A stretch of 64,000 bases of DNA from Haloimpatiens massiliensis. GTDB taxonomy: Bacteria > Bacillota > Clostridia > Clostridiales > Clostridiaceae. Positions 29,401 through 37,263 of this stretch are shown here, one piece after another; position 1 is the stretch's first letter, and each line of letters begins with the position of its first letter. Location of the stretch: NCBI RefSeq assembly GCF_900184255.1, contig NZ_LT854640.1, forward strand, positions 1,149,422 through 1,213,421, written 5' to 3'. The position numbers were made by a program, and so were the translations under genes. The notes beneath the pieces are model-generated. The model did no database searches. It saw nothing but the letters and a program-made list of their open reading frames with translations, and had not been told where the DNA came from.

Positions 29401-30259
29401 TTTTTAAGCTCTTGAAATCTATTTTTTTTATTTCCTCCACAAATCTATCCCAAGATGTTTCGGAGACTTTTATTAAATTATTTACTATGTCTAAATCATC
29501 ATTAATATTCCCTTTATAAGGCTCTAGAGTTTCTTCCCCTTCTATTATTTCTATACAAGCATATAGTTTTTGCTTAAATGCTTTTATTTCCTCTGATATA
29601 TATTTTAAATAAGTTTTAATGCCCTCTACAGTTTGTAAATTTATATTATCTACATTAAACTTTTCTGACGCTTCTTTTAACCATTTTTCTTGCCAAGGAA
29701 ATGATGTGGAGAAATTATACAAATCTAATACCATATCCTGTAGGTTTCTATCGTCTCGATTACTACAATAAATTTGTACAAGATTTAAAAATTCTTCATT
29801 TTCTTCACTTTCATATTTTTTTTCAAACAATTCTTCCAATGTTTCTTGTTTTAAAAGAATATTTTCTGTGGCATCACTTATTTTAAAATCTGGATTCAAA
29901 CCAATAATATGAAAATTATTTCTTATTATATCTAAACAAAAAGAATGAAGGGTTGTTATACTTGCCTTAGGTAAAAGAGTTAACTGTCTTTGCAGTTTTG
30001 CAGAATTAGGTTCTTCCTCTAATTTATCTATAATAGCTGCTGCTATTCTCTCTCTCATTTCTGATGCAGCAGCATTGGTGAAAGTTACTACTAAAAGTTT
30101 ATCTATGTCCACAGGATTATTTAAATCCGTGATTATATTTATTATTCTTTGAACTAATACTGCCGTTTTACCAGAACCTGCAGCAGCCGCAACTAAAAGA
30201 TTGCAGTTTCTCGTATAAATAGCTTCCTGCTGCTCTTTTGTCCACTTTACTCCTGCCAT
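26468..30259 (-). CDS. addA: AddA, helicase-nuclease subunit
   Basis: UvrD-type helicase fused to a RecB-type nuclease, 1263 residues. It shows Walker A (AAAAGSGKTAVL), the Walker B/DEAD-like ILVDEYQDTNT, motif VALTRAKEKLI and the C-terminal nuclease motif ILLDYKTDYV. With AddB it resects double-strand breaks to start RecA-dependent repair and degrades foreign linear DNA. Its ATG overlaps the last base of addB (TAATG), and GGGTGAT is the ribosome site. Confidence 0.96.
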   Translation of the reverse strand: MAGVKWTKEQQEAIYTRNCNLLVAAAAGSGKTAVLVQRIINIITDLNNPVDIDKLLVVTFTNAAASEMRERIAAAIIDKLEEEPNSAKLQRQLTLLPKASITTLHSFCLDIIRNNFHIIGLNPDFKISDATENILLKQETLEELFEKKYESEENEEFLNLVQIYCSNRDDRNLQDMVLDLYNFSTSFPWQEKWLKEASEKFNVDNINLQTVEGIKTYLKYISEEIKAFKQKLYACIEIIEGEETLEPYKGNINDDLDIVNNLIKVSETSWDRFVEEIKKIDFKSLKRCKKGVDKDKQEIVKKLREEVKKGINSIKDEVSPFSYEDIKEDFKCLYPVIYSLCTLVMEFSEEFSKKKRERGLIDFNDFEHMCLKILTKTEGEKVVPSEIAMELRNSYGEILVDEYQDTNTIQEAIINIVGRKEEPNIFMVGDIKQSIYRFRQAKPEIFLGKYNSYSQEEGSLYRKVLLYKNFRSRKEVIEGINFIFKQIMSESVGELEYDDEEKLNLGADYKEEESDFKVGGPVELHLIENKDNDVSIENGLEESIEEDNPSNIQIEARMVANRINELINNKDEKFMVFNKDSGQYKEVTYRDVVVLLRSTQKWAPVFMEEFKEKGIPVYADTGTGYFQTIEIKTMMSLLQVIDNPIQDIPMLALMNSPIGGFTQEELIEIKINSKEDSYYEKMMDIVKQQIESSEKSHTSATENILSDMYKHKSNKSKDKIIEVGGELSNKIEGFLTNMKMWRERSIHMPLDEFIWFLYKSTGYYGYVGAMPGGEQRQANLKMLFQRAKQYQNTSYKGLFNFINFINRLKESSGDMGSAKIIGENENVVRIMSIHKSKGLEFPVVIVAGMGKKFNMMDINKRLLIHQELGFGPDCIDLEKRIIYPSLMKGIIRKKIKLESLSEEMRVLYVALTRAKEKLIITGMVKDVEKSINKWNFSIDKESIKLSAYHRANADNYLDWIVPCVMRHEQGKQLLIKGDIKNIKILKDASKWRVKLWSRTELLNPEQMSMEDMFKTEEVNNQNIDMEDNIYKEVDKKLNYKYAYEESQEMPTVVTVTELKRKFQEVLEEEYDSGAYIPKLVKKPLFLLEKKGLTPAEKGTAMHAVMQRISFDRVEKYQDIEEQINTMIEKEFITEEEGRAVDINKIIEFFKSFIGKRMLKAEKVYREVPFHMDIKSTEIYKELPRDLYEGEKIMLQGIIDCYFEENGNIILLDYKTDYVENVEDIKERYKVQIEYYAKALQSVTGRRVSEKYLYLFYNNSIVTI

Positions 30260-33200
30260 TAATTATCACCCTCTCCAGAATCTTTGCCGCCTAATTCTTC
30301 ATCTAATTTTTCCCATACTTCATGATCTTTTAATTCTTTTATTGAATTATATTTGTTACTTTCTATAGAATCATCAAATTGACATATGGATGAAAATATA
30401 CAATATTTACATGGTACGCTTTCCTTTTTCCTATAAGGCTTTATGCCTATATCCCCATCTAACATTTGCTCACAACTCTTCACTAAATTATTTCTTACAT
30501 GTTCTCTAAGTTCTTCAAACTGTTCCTTAGTTGCTGTAGAAGACCTACTACTTAAATTTCCATCCTTTTTAATTTCTGCAGGTATTATAAGAGAAATTCC
30601 TTCTATATCCCTATCCATTTCCTTCACTATTTCAGTATCCTTCAATATTAACCCTTTCATTTTAAGCTCTTTCATAATAGCCTTTTCTATTTCTTCTTCT
30701 GTTAAATTCTTATTTCCTTTTATAATAGGGTCTTGTAATTTAAAATATAAAACTCCCGCAGGCAGTGATGGAATCCCATTTTCCCCATTGCCAGCTTTTA
30801 TTATAGCATCTAAATAAGTTATAAGCTGTATTTGAAGTCCATAATAAACATCTGAAAGTTTAAAATCCTTATTACCTGATTTATAGTCTATAATTCTATA
30901 AAATACTCCTTCCTCTCCCACTAATTTATCAACTCTATCTATCCTTCCAATTAAATTAACCTTTTCTCCATTAGAAAGTGATATTTCTATAGGTGGAAAA
31001 TCTCCATCTTCTCCAAATATCATTTCATATCCTAATGGCTGAAATCCACTTTGTTTCATATGGGTAACTATAAGCCATATTGCTCTTAGTAAAACCTTTT
31101 TAAGTCTCTCCATAAGATATCTATATCTAGCTGAGCTATTCAATATGGACCCTGAAGTATCATTTATAATTTTATCTATAGATATATCTATATTTTTCTC
31201 ACACCATTCTTTAGATAAATCTCCCCAATGTAATTGATTTTTTCTCACTGTTTCCGAGAAATCATCTATTACCTTATGCATAAAAGTTCCTATGTCTGGA
31301 GAACTAAGTTTAAATATCTTTCTTTCCTTTGCCTTTAATCCATATTGAATGTAATATGCAAACGGACATTCTACATATCTCTCCAATCTAGAAACTGAAA
31401 GCCTAATATTTTTACCATATAATTTTTGTACACTATCACTGTTTAGTTTTTTCATTTGGTTATCATATTCAAATCCCGAAATAACTCTTTTATAAGTTTC
31501 TCTCCATTGTCTATTATTTTTATACCAAAGATGTACTTGTTTCCAAACTGGGTCAACAGTACTCAGACTGTTATCTCTTCTCATAAGGGTTATTAATTTA
31601 TTAAAAGTAGGAACTTTTCTATATATATTTTCTAATGCTACTTTTGCTTCATCCATTTCTTCCCACTGTTCTTCTATTCTTGAATAAACTCTTTTTAATC
31701 TAGATATTATCATTGATGGTCTCAACGCCTTGCCCTCATGATCTGCAATAGGATAACTTATTCTCAAATAATCTGAAGCTATGGTTAAAGAGGAATATAT
31801 TAAAAATTGTTCTTCTAAAGCTTTTGTTTTGGTATCACTAGCTAGTTCTATACCTGAGTTCCTTAATGTAATTCTATCTAAATCTGTAAATACACCTTCC
31901 TCCCAATTGCCCTTTGGAAAGATTCCATCATTTACACCTATTATATATAAAGCTTTTATGTTATGGCTTTTTATTCTATCAATACTACTTACTAAAACTT
32001 GATCTAGCGCTGGAGGTATGAGTCCCATTTTATTATGGCTAAATCCTATGGTTATAATATCAATAAATTCTTCTAAAGTTACTTCTTCTTCACCAACCAC
32101 CTCTACAACTTCATCTAAAAGCTCCATTACTAAGTTCCATATACTACTGTACTCCCTACTTAACTGTTGATTTCCATCTTCTTTAAATTTATCTACCCAG
32201 CTTTCTATCTTTTCTGGAACTCCTATACTACATAAAAAATTAAAAGCTGAAGTACATATGTGAACTGCTTTATGCCTTCCATGAATGTTTTTCCAAAGTT
32301 CTAAAAGCGGCTCTGCTACTTTATATCTTATTTCATTTATCCTTTGTAACATCTTTTCTTTTTCTTCATCTTCTATTTCTTTTTCGAAATTATAACTTAT
32401 AAAATTCTCCCACTTCTTGTCTCCTGTCCACTTATTTTTTCCTTTTATTCCACAGGCTAAAACATAATTTTCTAGTAAGAAGATATCCTCTTCATCTATA
32501 TCTAATAATCCCGTTTTTAAATATCTAAATATAGATTGATAAGACCAATTTTTTGTAAATATCTCTATAGACGCTTTTATTAATATTATTAAAGGGTTAT
32601 CATCAATATCCTTCTTTCTATCAATAAAATTAGGTATTTCATATTCTGAAAAAATAGCCTTAACGGTATTTTCATATATAGCTAAGTCTCTGCTTACCAC
32701 TGCTATATCCTTAAATCTAAATCCCTTATCTCTACAAAGCTTAATTATATCCTTAGCCACATTTTCAACTTCACTATATAGGTTAGCACTTTTTAATATC
32801 TTTATATCCTTTGTATGTCCTTTATAAGGTGTGCAGTTATAGTTAAAAAAATTGCTCTCTAAGTATGAAATTTCTTTACTATCCTTAAATCTTGGATACG
32901 GTTTTTTCCAAAGTTCTACTGGTTTATCTAAAGATATATTATTATTCATAGCTATGTCTATAAGTTTTTTTTCTGTTTTTTCTGTTAAGTTAAATATTCC
33001 TCCATCCATTCCCTTATTTTTACTGGTGTTCATGCATAAAGTTATGTTTACCCTCTTAGCTAACTTTAAAAATTTTTCTATTATTTTATACTGTTGTGGA
33101 GTAAAATAATTAAATTCATCTATCCATATTTCACTGTTTTTAATAGGTTCATAATAATCTATTTTATTATAAAGTATTGTTAGATAATCCTCTGGATCAA

Positions 33201-33723
33201 TATATCCTTTATTTATTACTTTTACAAATTTATCATATATGATTCCTATATCTCGTATTTTTTTAGCTAAAAACTGATCTTCCTCTATAGAGTTTGAAGT
33301 TTCTATAAGCGCTTGTGGCGTTACATTATAATTTTTAAACTCTGTTATTAAATCTGCAATTACTGTAGCAAATCCCTGCTGCTTTGCGGCAGTATTAAAA
33401 ACCTTTAACTCATCTTTTGTATCCATCATAATTTTATATATAAGCATACATTTACCGGAATCATCCATGTTTTTATGAATTAGTCCGCCTACTTCACTAA
33501 ACACTCTATGAGCAAGCCTTTTAAAACTCAAGACTTCTACATTTAAAAGTCCCGTAGCACCTACTTTTTGTATTAAATTCTTTTCTGCTTGAAAAGAAAA
33601 TTGTTCTGGCACTAATAATATGATTTTATTATTAACTCCTTTAGATAAGGAATTTTTTATACTTTCTGTGCAAAAGTAGCTCTTTCCACTGCCGCTTCTA
33701 CCGTAAATAAATCTTAAACTCAT
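30259..33723 (-). CDS. addB: AddB, helicase-like nuclease subunit
   Basis: 1154 residues. Walker A is GRSGSGKSYFC at the very N-terminus; the second nuclease motif is YRIIDYKSG; four cysteines (one in VECPFAYYIQ, three in VPCKYCIFSSICQF) bind the structural Fe-S cluster of the family. The ATG at 33723 has GGTGA upstream; an earlier in-frame ATG at 33738 lacks a site. First gene of the addB-addA-yhaM-sbcD-sbcC run, which joins all major double-strand-end processing enzymes in one likely transcript. Confidence 0.96.
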   Translation of the reverse strand: MSLRFIYGRSGSGKSYFCTESIKNSLSKGVNNKIILLVPEQFSFQAEKNLIQKVGATGLLNVEVLSFKRLAHRVFSEVGGLIHKNMDDSGKCMLIYKIMMDTKDELKVFNTAAKQQGFATVIADLITEFKNYNVTPQALIETSNSIEEDQFLAKKIRDIGIIYDKFVKVINKGYIDPEDYLTILYNKIDYYEPIKNSEIWIDEFNYFTPQQYKIIEKFLKLAKRVNITLCMNTSKNKGMDGGIFNLTEKTEKKLIDIAMNNNISLDKPVELWKKPYPRFKDSKEISYLESNFFNYNCTPYKGHTKDIKILKSANLYSEVENVAKDIIKLCRDKGFRFKDIAVVSRDLAIYENTVKAIFSEYEIPNFIDRKKDIDDNPLIILIKASIEIFTKNWSYQSIFRYLKTGLLDIDEEDIFLLENYVLACGIKGKNKWTGDKKWENFISYNFEKEIEDEEKEKMLQRINEIRYKVAEPLLELWKNIHGRHKAVHICTSAFNFLCSIGVPEKIESWVDKFKEDGNQQLSREYSSIWNLVMELLDEVVEVVGEEEVTLEEFIDIITIGFSHNKMGLIPPALDQVLVSSIDRIKSHNIKALYIIGVNDGIFPKGNWEEGVFTDLDRITLRNSGIELASDTKTKALEEQFLIYSSLTIASDYLRISYPIADHEGKALRPSMIISRLKRVYSRIEEQWEEMDEAKVALENIYRKVPTFNKLITLMRRDNSLSTVDPVWKQVHLWYKNNRQWRETYKRVISGFEYDNQMKKLNSDSVQKLYGKNIRLSVSRLERYVECPFAYYIQYGLKAKERKIFKLSSPDIGTFMHKVIDDFSETVRKNQLHWGDLSKEWCEKNIDISIDKIINDTSGSILNSSARYRYLMERLKKVLLRAIWLIVTHMKQSGFQPLGYEMIFGEDGDFPPIEISLSNGEKVNLIGRIDRVDKLVGEEGVFYRIIDYKSGNKDFKLSDVYYGLQIQLITYLDAIIKAGNGENGIPSLPAGVLYFKLQDPIIKGNKNLTEEEIEKAIMKELKMKGLILKDTEIVKEMDRDIEGISLIIPAEIKKDGNLSSRSSTATKEQFEELREHVRNNLVKSCEQMLDGDIGIKPYRKKESVPCKYCIFSSICQFDDSIESNKYNSIKELKDHEVWEKLDEELGGKDSGEGDN

Positions 33724-33798
33724 ATTTTCACCATCCATATTTTATATATTCTACATTACCCTTGCTATTTTACTTAAGAATATTATATCAAATCTCTG

Positions 33799-33955
33799 CT
33801 ACTCAAAACATGGTCCAATGTATCCATATTGAGATTCTTACTGCTTCAACGTACTCTGCCTTGCCTAAGCTACTACAGTTTATATAGCACTCCACAGTCG
33901 TTAATTCCCCAAATAGCCTTGGGTACACATATAAGTGCTTGTTCTTCATCTTCCT
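33799..33955 (-). pseudogene. Possible remnant of a TnpB C-terminus
   Basis: In two different minus-strand frames the peptides GINDCGV and QSTLKQ...ESQYGYI...CFE can be read, close together and in the order expected for the tail of IS605/IS607-type TnpB proteins, with stops and a frameshift between them. Immediately upstream lies the TnpA fragment. Weak on its own; supported by position. Confidence 0.35.
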
Positions 33956-33982
33956 TTATCTTTTTCTTATATTTTCTTTGTA

Positions 33983-34123
33983 TTACTCATAAGTATAATA
34001 TCTCCTATTTGTTGGTATTATAAATGCTTTTAATATTCCTTCGTTATCCCATCTTTGTAATGTTCTAACTGATACATTAATTAATTCTGCAAATTCATTT
34101 GGTTTATAGTTATTATTCTTCAA
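33983..34123 (-). pseudogene. IS607-type TnpA fragment (MerR-like HTH)
   Basis: A 46-residue frame from a TTG start with GGAAGTGAG upstream. It reads as the helix-turn-helix of IS607 serine resolvases: KPNEFAELINVSVRTLQRWD, EGILKAF, PTNRRYYTYE, then a TAA where the family usually has Gln. The resolvase catalytic domain is absent. It is the decayed 5' end of an IS607-family element. Confidence 0.75.
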
Positions 34124-34253
34124 ATGTACTCACTTCCTTTTCATAAGTGCATTTTACTATATTTAATTACTTTTATCTATATTTTAAATAACTAAAGATA
34201 TCTCCTACATAAAATCATATCATTACATAGTATTAAATTTCTTTCCTAGTAAA

Positions 34254-34297
34254 AAAGAAGTCTACTATGGTAATATTTTACCACAGGAGACTTCTTT
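34254..34297. terminator. Strong hairpin, probably a displaced terminator
   Basis: Stem AAAGAAGTCT / AGACTTCTTT with a second paired block TGGTAA / TTTACCA, flanked by A runs and T runs on both sides. No gene ends next to it. The nearest gene end is at 34808 on the minus strand, with a 370-bp repeat element in between, so it may be the original terminator of the brnQ unit. Confidence 0.55.
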
Positions 34298-34310
34298 TAT
34301 TTCAAAATTT

Positions 34311-34678
34311 ATTAATAATTCAACTTTCCCAGTTATAAAATAAAAATATAAAATTTGAAATTTACAGGTAAGTAATAGGTAAGAGGTAAGAGCTAAGAAG
34401 TAAGAGTTAAGGATAAAACTCAAGGAGTTTTTTATAATTAATTTGTAATTAATTTGTAATTAATAGGTAAGAAGTAATAGTTGTGGTGGAAATTCAGCTT
34501 TGCTGAATTTTTTAAAGAAACTCTTACCTTTTACCTATTACTTCTTACTTTTTCACTCTTACTTCTTACTTTTTACCTCTTACCTACTCTACAAATTCCC
34601 ATTTTACATTCTAAATTTTAAACCCTTATTAATCTAATGTAGAGCTTGAACTTTATGTGCGAAAGTTGAATTAATAAG
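34311..34678. repeat. Long palindromic element with terminator-like hairpin (family 2, copy 1)
   Basis: About 370 bp. The terminal inverted repeats are related to CTTATTAATTCAACTTTCGC and continue as an A+T-rich arm. Inside are degenerate repeats of GGTAAGA / AAGAAGTAAGAG on one arm, answered by TCTTACC / CTCTTACTTCTT on the other, and a perfect hairpin AAATTCAGC TTT GCTGAATTT near 34491-34512. AAAATTT flanks it at 34304-34310 and 34679-34685. Related copies are at 42531-42860 and 45240-45373. It fills the gap between the displaced terminator and the gene ending at 34808. Confidence 0.75.
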
Positions 34679-34807
34679 AAAATTTCACTCTATATAATTG
34701 TAACTACTTTTTATCAATCCTTAATCCCCAATGTCTAGACTAGCCACTAAATAATAACTTTCTAAACAATAATTAATTATTAGTACTTAAATTTTAGTGT
34801 TAGAGCT

Positions 34808-35071
34808 TTACGGTATAGAAACACTTCCATTGTACATATCTAACCCCACACCTATTAGTCCTCCAATTAATATAAATGTAAAAATAATTATCATTATGAC
34901 TCTGTCATACTCCCTCATTTTTATATCTAATATAATAGCTCTTAAAAGTGCTATTAAAATAACTCCAACAAATATAGCCATATAACACAATATTCCAAAT
35001 CTATCAATGTACCATTTTATCATATATTTAAATACTATAAATCTAGGAGCTAAACAATCCCAAGTATACAT
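34808..35071 (-). CDS. Small membrane protein, unassigned
   Basis: 87 residues with two strong transmembrane helices (about 27-45 and 57-77) and a short polar linker. GGGG precedes the ATG. It starts 19 bases after brnQ ends and is likely co-transcribed; an accessory role in transport is possible but not shown. No family recognised. Confidence 0.65.
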   Translation of the reverse strand: MYTWDCLAPRFIVFKYMIKWYIDRFGILCYMAIFVGVILIALLRAIILDIKMREYDRVIMIIIFTFILIGGLIGVGLDMYNGSVSIP

Positions 35072-35090
35072 ATTTTATTCCCCACTTTTA

Positions 35091-36386
35091 TTATTCTTCT
35101 ATTAACCCCTTTTCCTTTTGTTTCATTAAGCTAAATAATATTGCTCCTATTATTGATGGAACTATCCACGCAAATCCTTGCTCCGATAGGGGAATTATAT
35201 TCATAAATTTCCCTATAAAAGATGTATTAAATCCCAACGCAGACATTGCATCAAATAAACTTACAAATAGGGCTCCATAAACAGCTCCTATATATGCCCC
35301 TTTATTTTGTATTAAGTTATCAAACATATTCATGACTATTAAAACTATAGTTATTGGATAAACCGCCACAAGCACAGGCATAGATAATCTAACTATTTTT
35401 TCTACTCCAACATTAGCTAAAATAGCACTTATTACAGTAGTAATTATGACTATTTTTTCATAGCTTACCTTTCCTTTAGTAAGTTCATTAAAATAGTTGC
35501 CTGTAGTAGCTGTTAAAGCTATTGATGTAGTTAAACATGCCAATGTAACACATATAGCTAGTGCTATTGAACCAAATCCACCTAATGTACTTGCAGCAAT
35601 ATTCATTACTAACTGAGTTTTAGTTATATTCTGTGGAAAAACTGTATTTGCTGTAGCACCAAGATATAATAGTCCTCCATAGACAAAAGCCAAACCTAAA
35701 GCAGCTATTAGAGATGATTTAAAAGCTAATTTCATTTGAACTTTTGGTTCTTTGTATCCTTTATCCACAAGACTTTTTAAAACTATCCCAGCCATAAGTA
35801 TAGATCCCATAGCATCCATAGTTTGATATCCACCTACAAACCCAGTAGAAAAAGCACTTTTTATAAAAGGTACCCCTGGCTTTGCTATAGGTGAACTTAT
35901 GCCTTTAAATATTATGAGTGCTAAGACTCCTAATAAAATTGGTGTTAATATTTTACCAATCTTATCTACTATCTCTGATGGTTTCAATACAAAAAACAAA
36001 GTTATTGAAAAATAAATTATAGAAAATATAATGGAATTTAATCCTGGGAAAATTTGCTTTATACCCATCTCAAAAGTAGTGGCACCAGTTCTTGGAATAG
36101 CTAAAAAAGGTCCAATGCAAAGAACTATTATAGTTCCCAATATTTTACTAAATGTAGGACTCACTTTGCTACACAACTTATCAATACTTCCTCCAGCTCT
36201 AGATACGGCCATAATTCCTAAAAGTGGCATTCCTATCCCTGTTAAGAAAAACCCTACTGTAGATAACATCCATTTTGAACCAGATTGCATTCCTAATTCT
36301 GGTGGAAATATTAAATTACCCGCCCCAAAAAACATAGCAAATAACGCTAATCCTACCACCAACGCATCCTTATTCTTTTTGCTCAC
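35091..36386 (-). CDS. brnQ: BrnQ branched-chain amino acid transporter
   Basis: 431-residue membrane carrier with about twelve hydrophobic segments. The N-terminal FFGAGNLIFPP and the following IPRTGATTFE are the diagnostic patterns of the BrnQ (LIVCS) family, which imports leucine, isoleucine and valine with a cation. The GTG start has GGGGGTG upstream. The 355-base divergent gap to the plus-strand gene at 36742 contains no T-box or other recognisable leader. Confidence 0.93.
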   Translation of the reverse strand: MSKKNKDALVVGLALFAMFFGAGNLIFPPELGMQSGSKWMLSTVGFFLTGIGMPLLGIMAVSRAGGSIDKLCSKVSPTFSKILGTIIVLCIGPFLAIPRTGATTFEMGIKQIFPGLNSIIFSIIYFSITLFFVLKPSEIVDKIGKILTPILLGVLALIIFKGISSPIAKPGVPFIKSAFSTGFVGGYQTMDAMGSILMAGIVLKSLVDKGYKEPKVQMKLAFKSSLIAALGLAFVYGGLLYLGATANTVFPQNITKTQLVMNIAASTLGGFGSIALAICVTLACLTTSIALTATTGNYFNELTKGKVSYEKIVIITTVISAILANVGVEKIVRLSMPVLVAVYPITIVLIVMNMFDNLIQNKGAYIGAVYGALFVSLFDAMSALGFNTSFIGKFMNIIPLSEQGFAWIVPSIIGAILFSLMKQKEKGLIEE

Positions 36387-36741
36387 AATAAATACACCCC
36401 CAAAAATACTACACGTTCTAGATAAAGAATTAACTTATTAATTTTTTATCTATTTTTAAAATTTTCTGTATATTCTCTGTTTAAATTTTCACATTTTAAC
36501 TCTGTATATTATCACATCTCAACAACTTATATATATAGTTATATCAAAATATATGAATCAGTTCAAGTTATTTCTTTCATTTTTTTGCAAAATATATTTG
36601 GAAAAAATGTTAAAGTTAAATAATACATACGTAATTATTTCAAAACTCAACTACTATTTTTATGTTTATTAGTGTATAATTTATGATGTAATACGATTAA
36701 ACTCATATATTATACAATTTCATATATTTGGAGGGAATTTT

Positions 36742-37209
36742 ATGGAATTACCTGAACCTAACATAGTAGAAATAGATACCTTTAAAATAATAGGCACTAA
36801 ATATTTTGGTAAAAATCAACATAATGAGATAAATAAACTTTGGCAAGATTTTTATCCAAGAATTAAAGAAATTAAAAATAGAATAACTGTAAATAAAAGC
36901 TACGGAATATGTGAATTGTTCCCTGGTAGTTCTAAATTTTACTATATATCTTCTGTAAAGGTTGCCAATTCTGAGAAAGTTCCAGAAAATATGGTATGTA
37001 AAATAATACCTTATTCTAAATATGCCTTGTTTACTCATAAGGGATCTTTAAATAGTCTCGGTCAAACTTACGAATATATATATGGAATATGGCTTCCCAA
37101 CTCACCTTACGAGCACTCAATATTACCCGATATAGAAGAATATGATAACACCTATTGTAGAGATAATCTTGAGGAATGTGTTATTAACATATACATACCT
37201 ATTAAGTAA
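36742..37209 (+). CDS. GyrI-like / effector-binding domain protein
   Basis: 155 residues matching the SOUL/GyrI-like small-molecule-binding fold that also forms the C-terminus of AraC-type activators such as Rob. Recognisable are the N-terminal strand with VEIDTFKIIGTKYFG, the central SYGICELFPG, and PYSKYALFTHKG followed by the helix QTYEYIYGIWLPNS. There is no DNA-binding domain. GGAGGG precedes the ATG. Stand-alone members bind drugs or act as anti-gyrase-toxin factors; the ligand here is unknown. Confidence 0.8.
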   Translation: MELPEPNIVEIDTFKIIGTKYFGKNQHNEINKLWQDFYPRIKEIKNRITVNKSYGICELFPGSSKFYYISSVKVANSEKVPENMVCKIIPYSKYALFTHKGSLNSLGQTYEYIYGIWLPNSPYEHSILPDIEEYDNTYCRDNLEECVINIYIPIK

Positions 37210-37216
37210 ATAATTA

Positions 37217-37260
37217 AAATTACGGCACTTTCTTTTATATAAAAGAAAATGCCGTAATTT
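37217..37260. terminator. Bidirectional terminator
   Basis: The stem AAATTACGGCA / TGCCGTAATTT has an inner paired block TTCTTTT / AAAAGAA. It lies between the convergent genes ending at 37209 and 37264, and T-rich sequence follows on both strands. Confidence 0.8.
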
Positions 37261-37263
37261 TAA

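Noticed and set aside
34370..34600. Possible CRISPR array from repeated GGTAAG / AAGAAGTAAGAG units
   Set aside because: The units are degenerate, unevenly spaced and arranged as a palindrome with terminal inverted repeats; there are no spacers of constant length and no cas genes.
36387..36741. T-box or amino-acid riboswitch upstream of brnQ
   Set aside because: No T-box sequence, no specifier stem and no terminator/antiterminator pair could be found on either strand.
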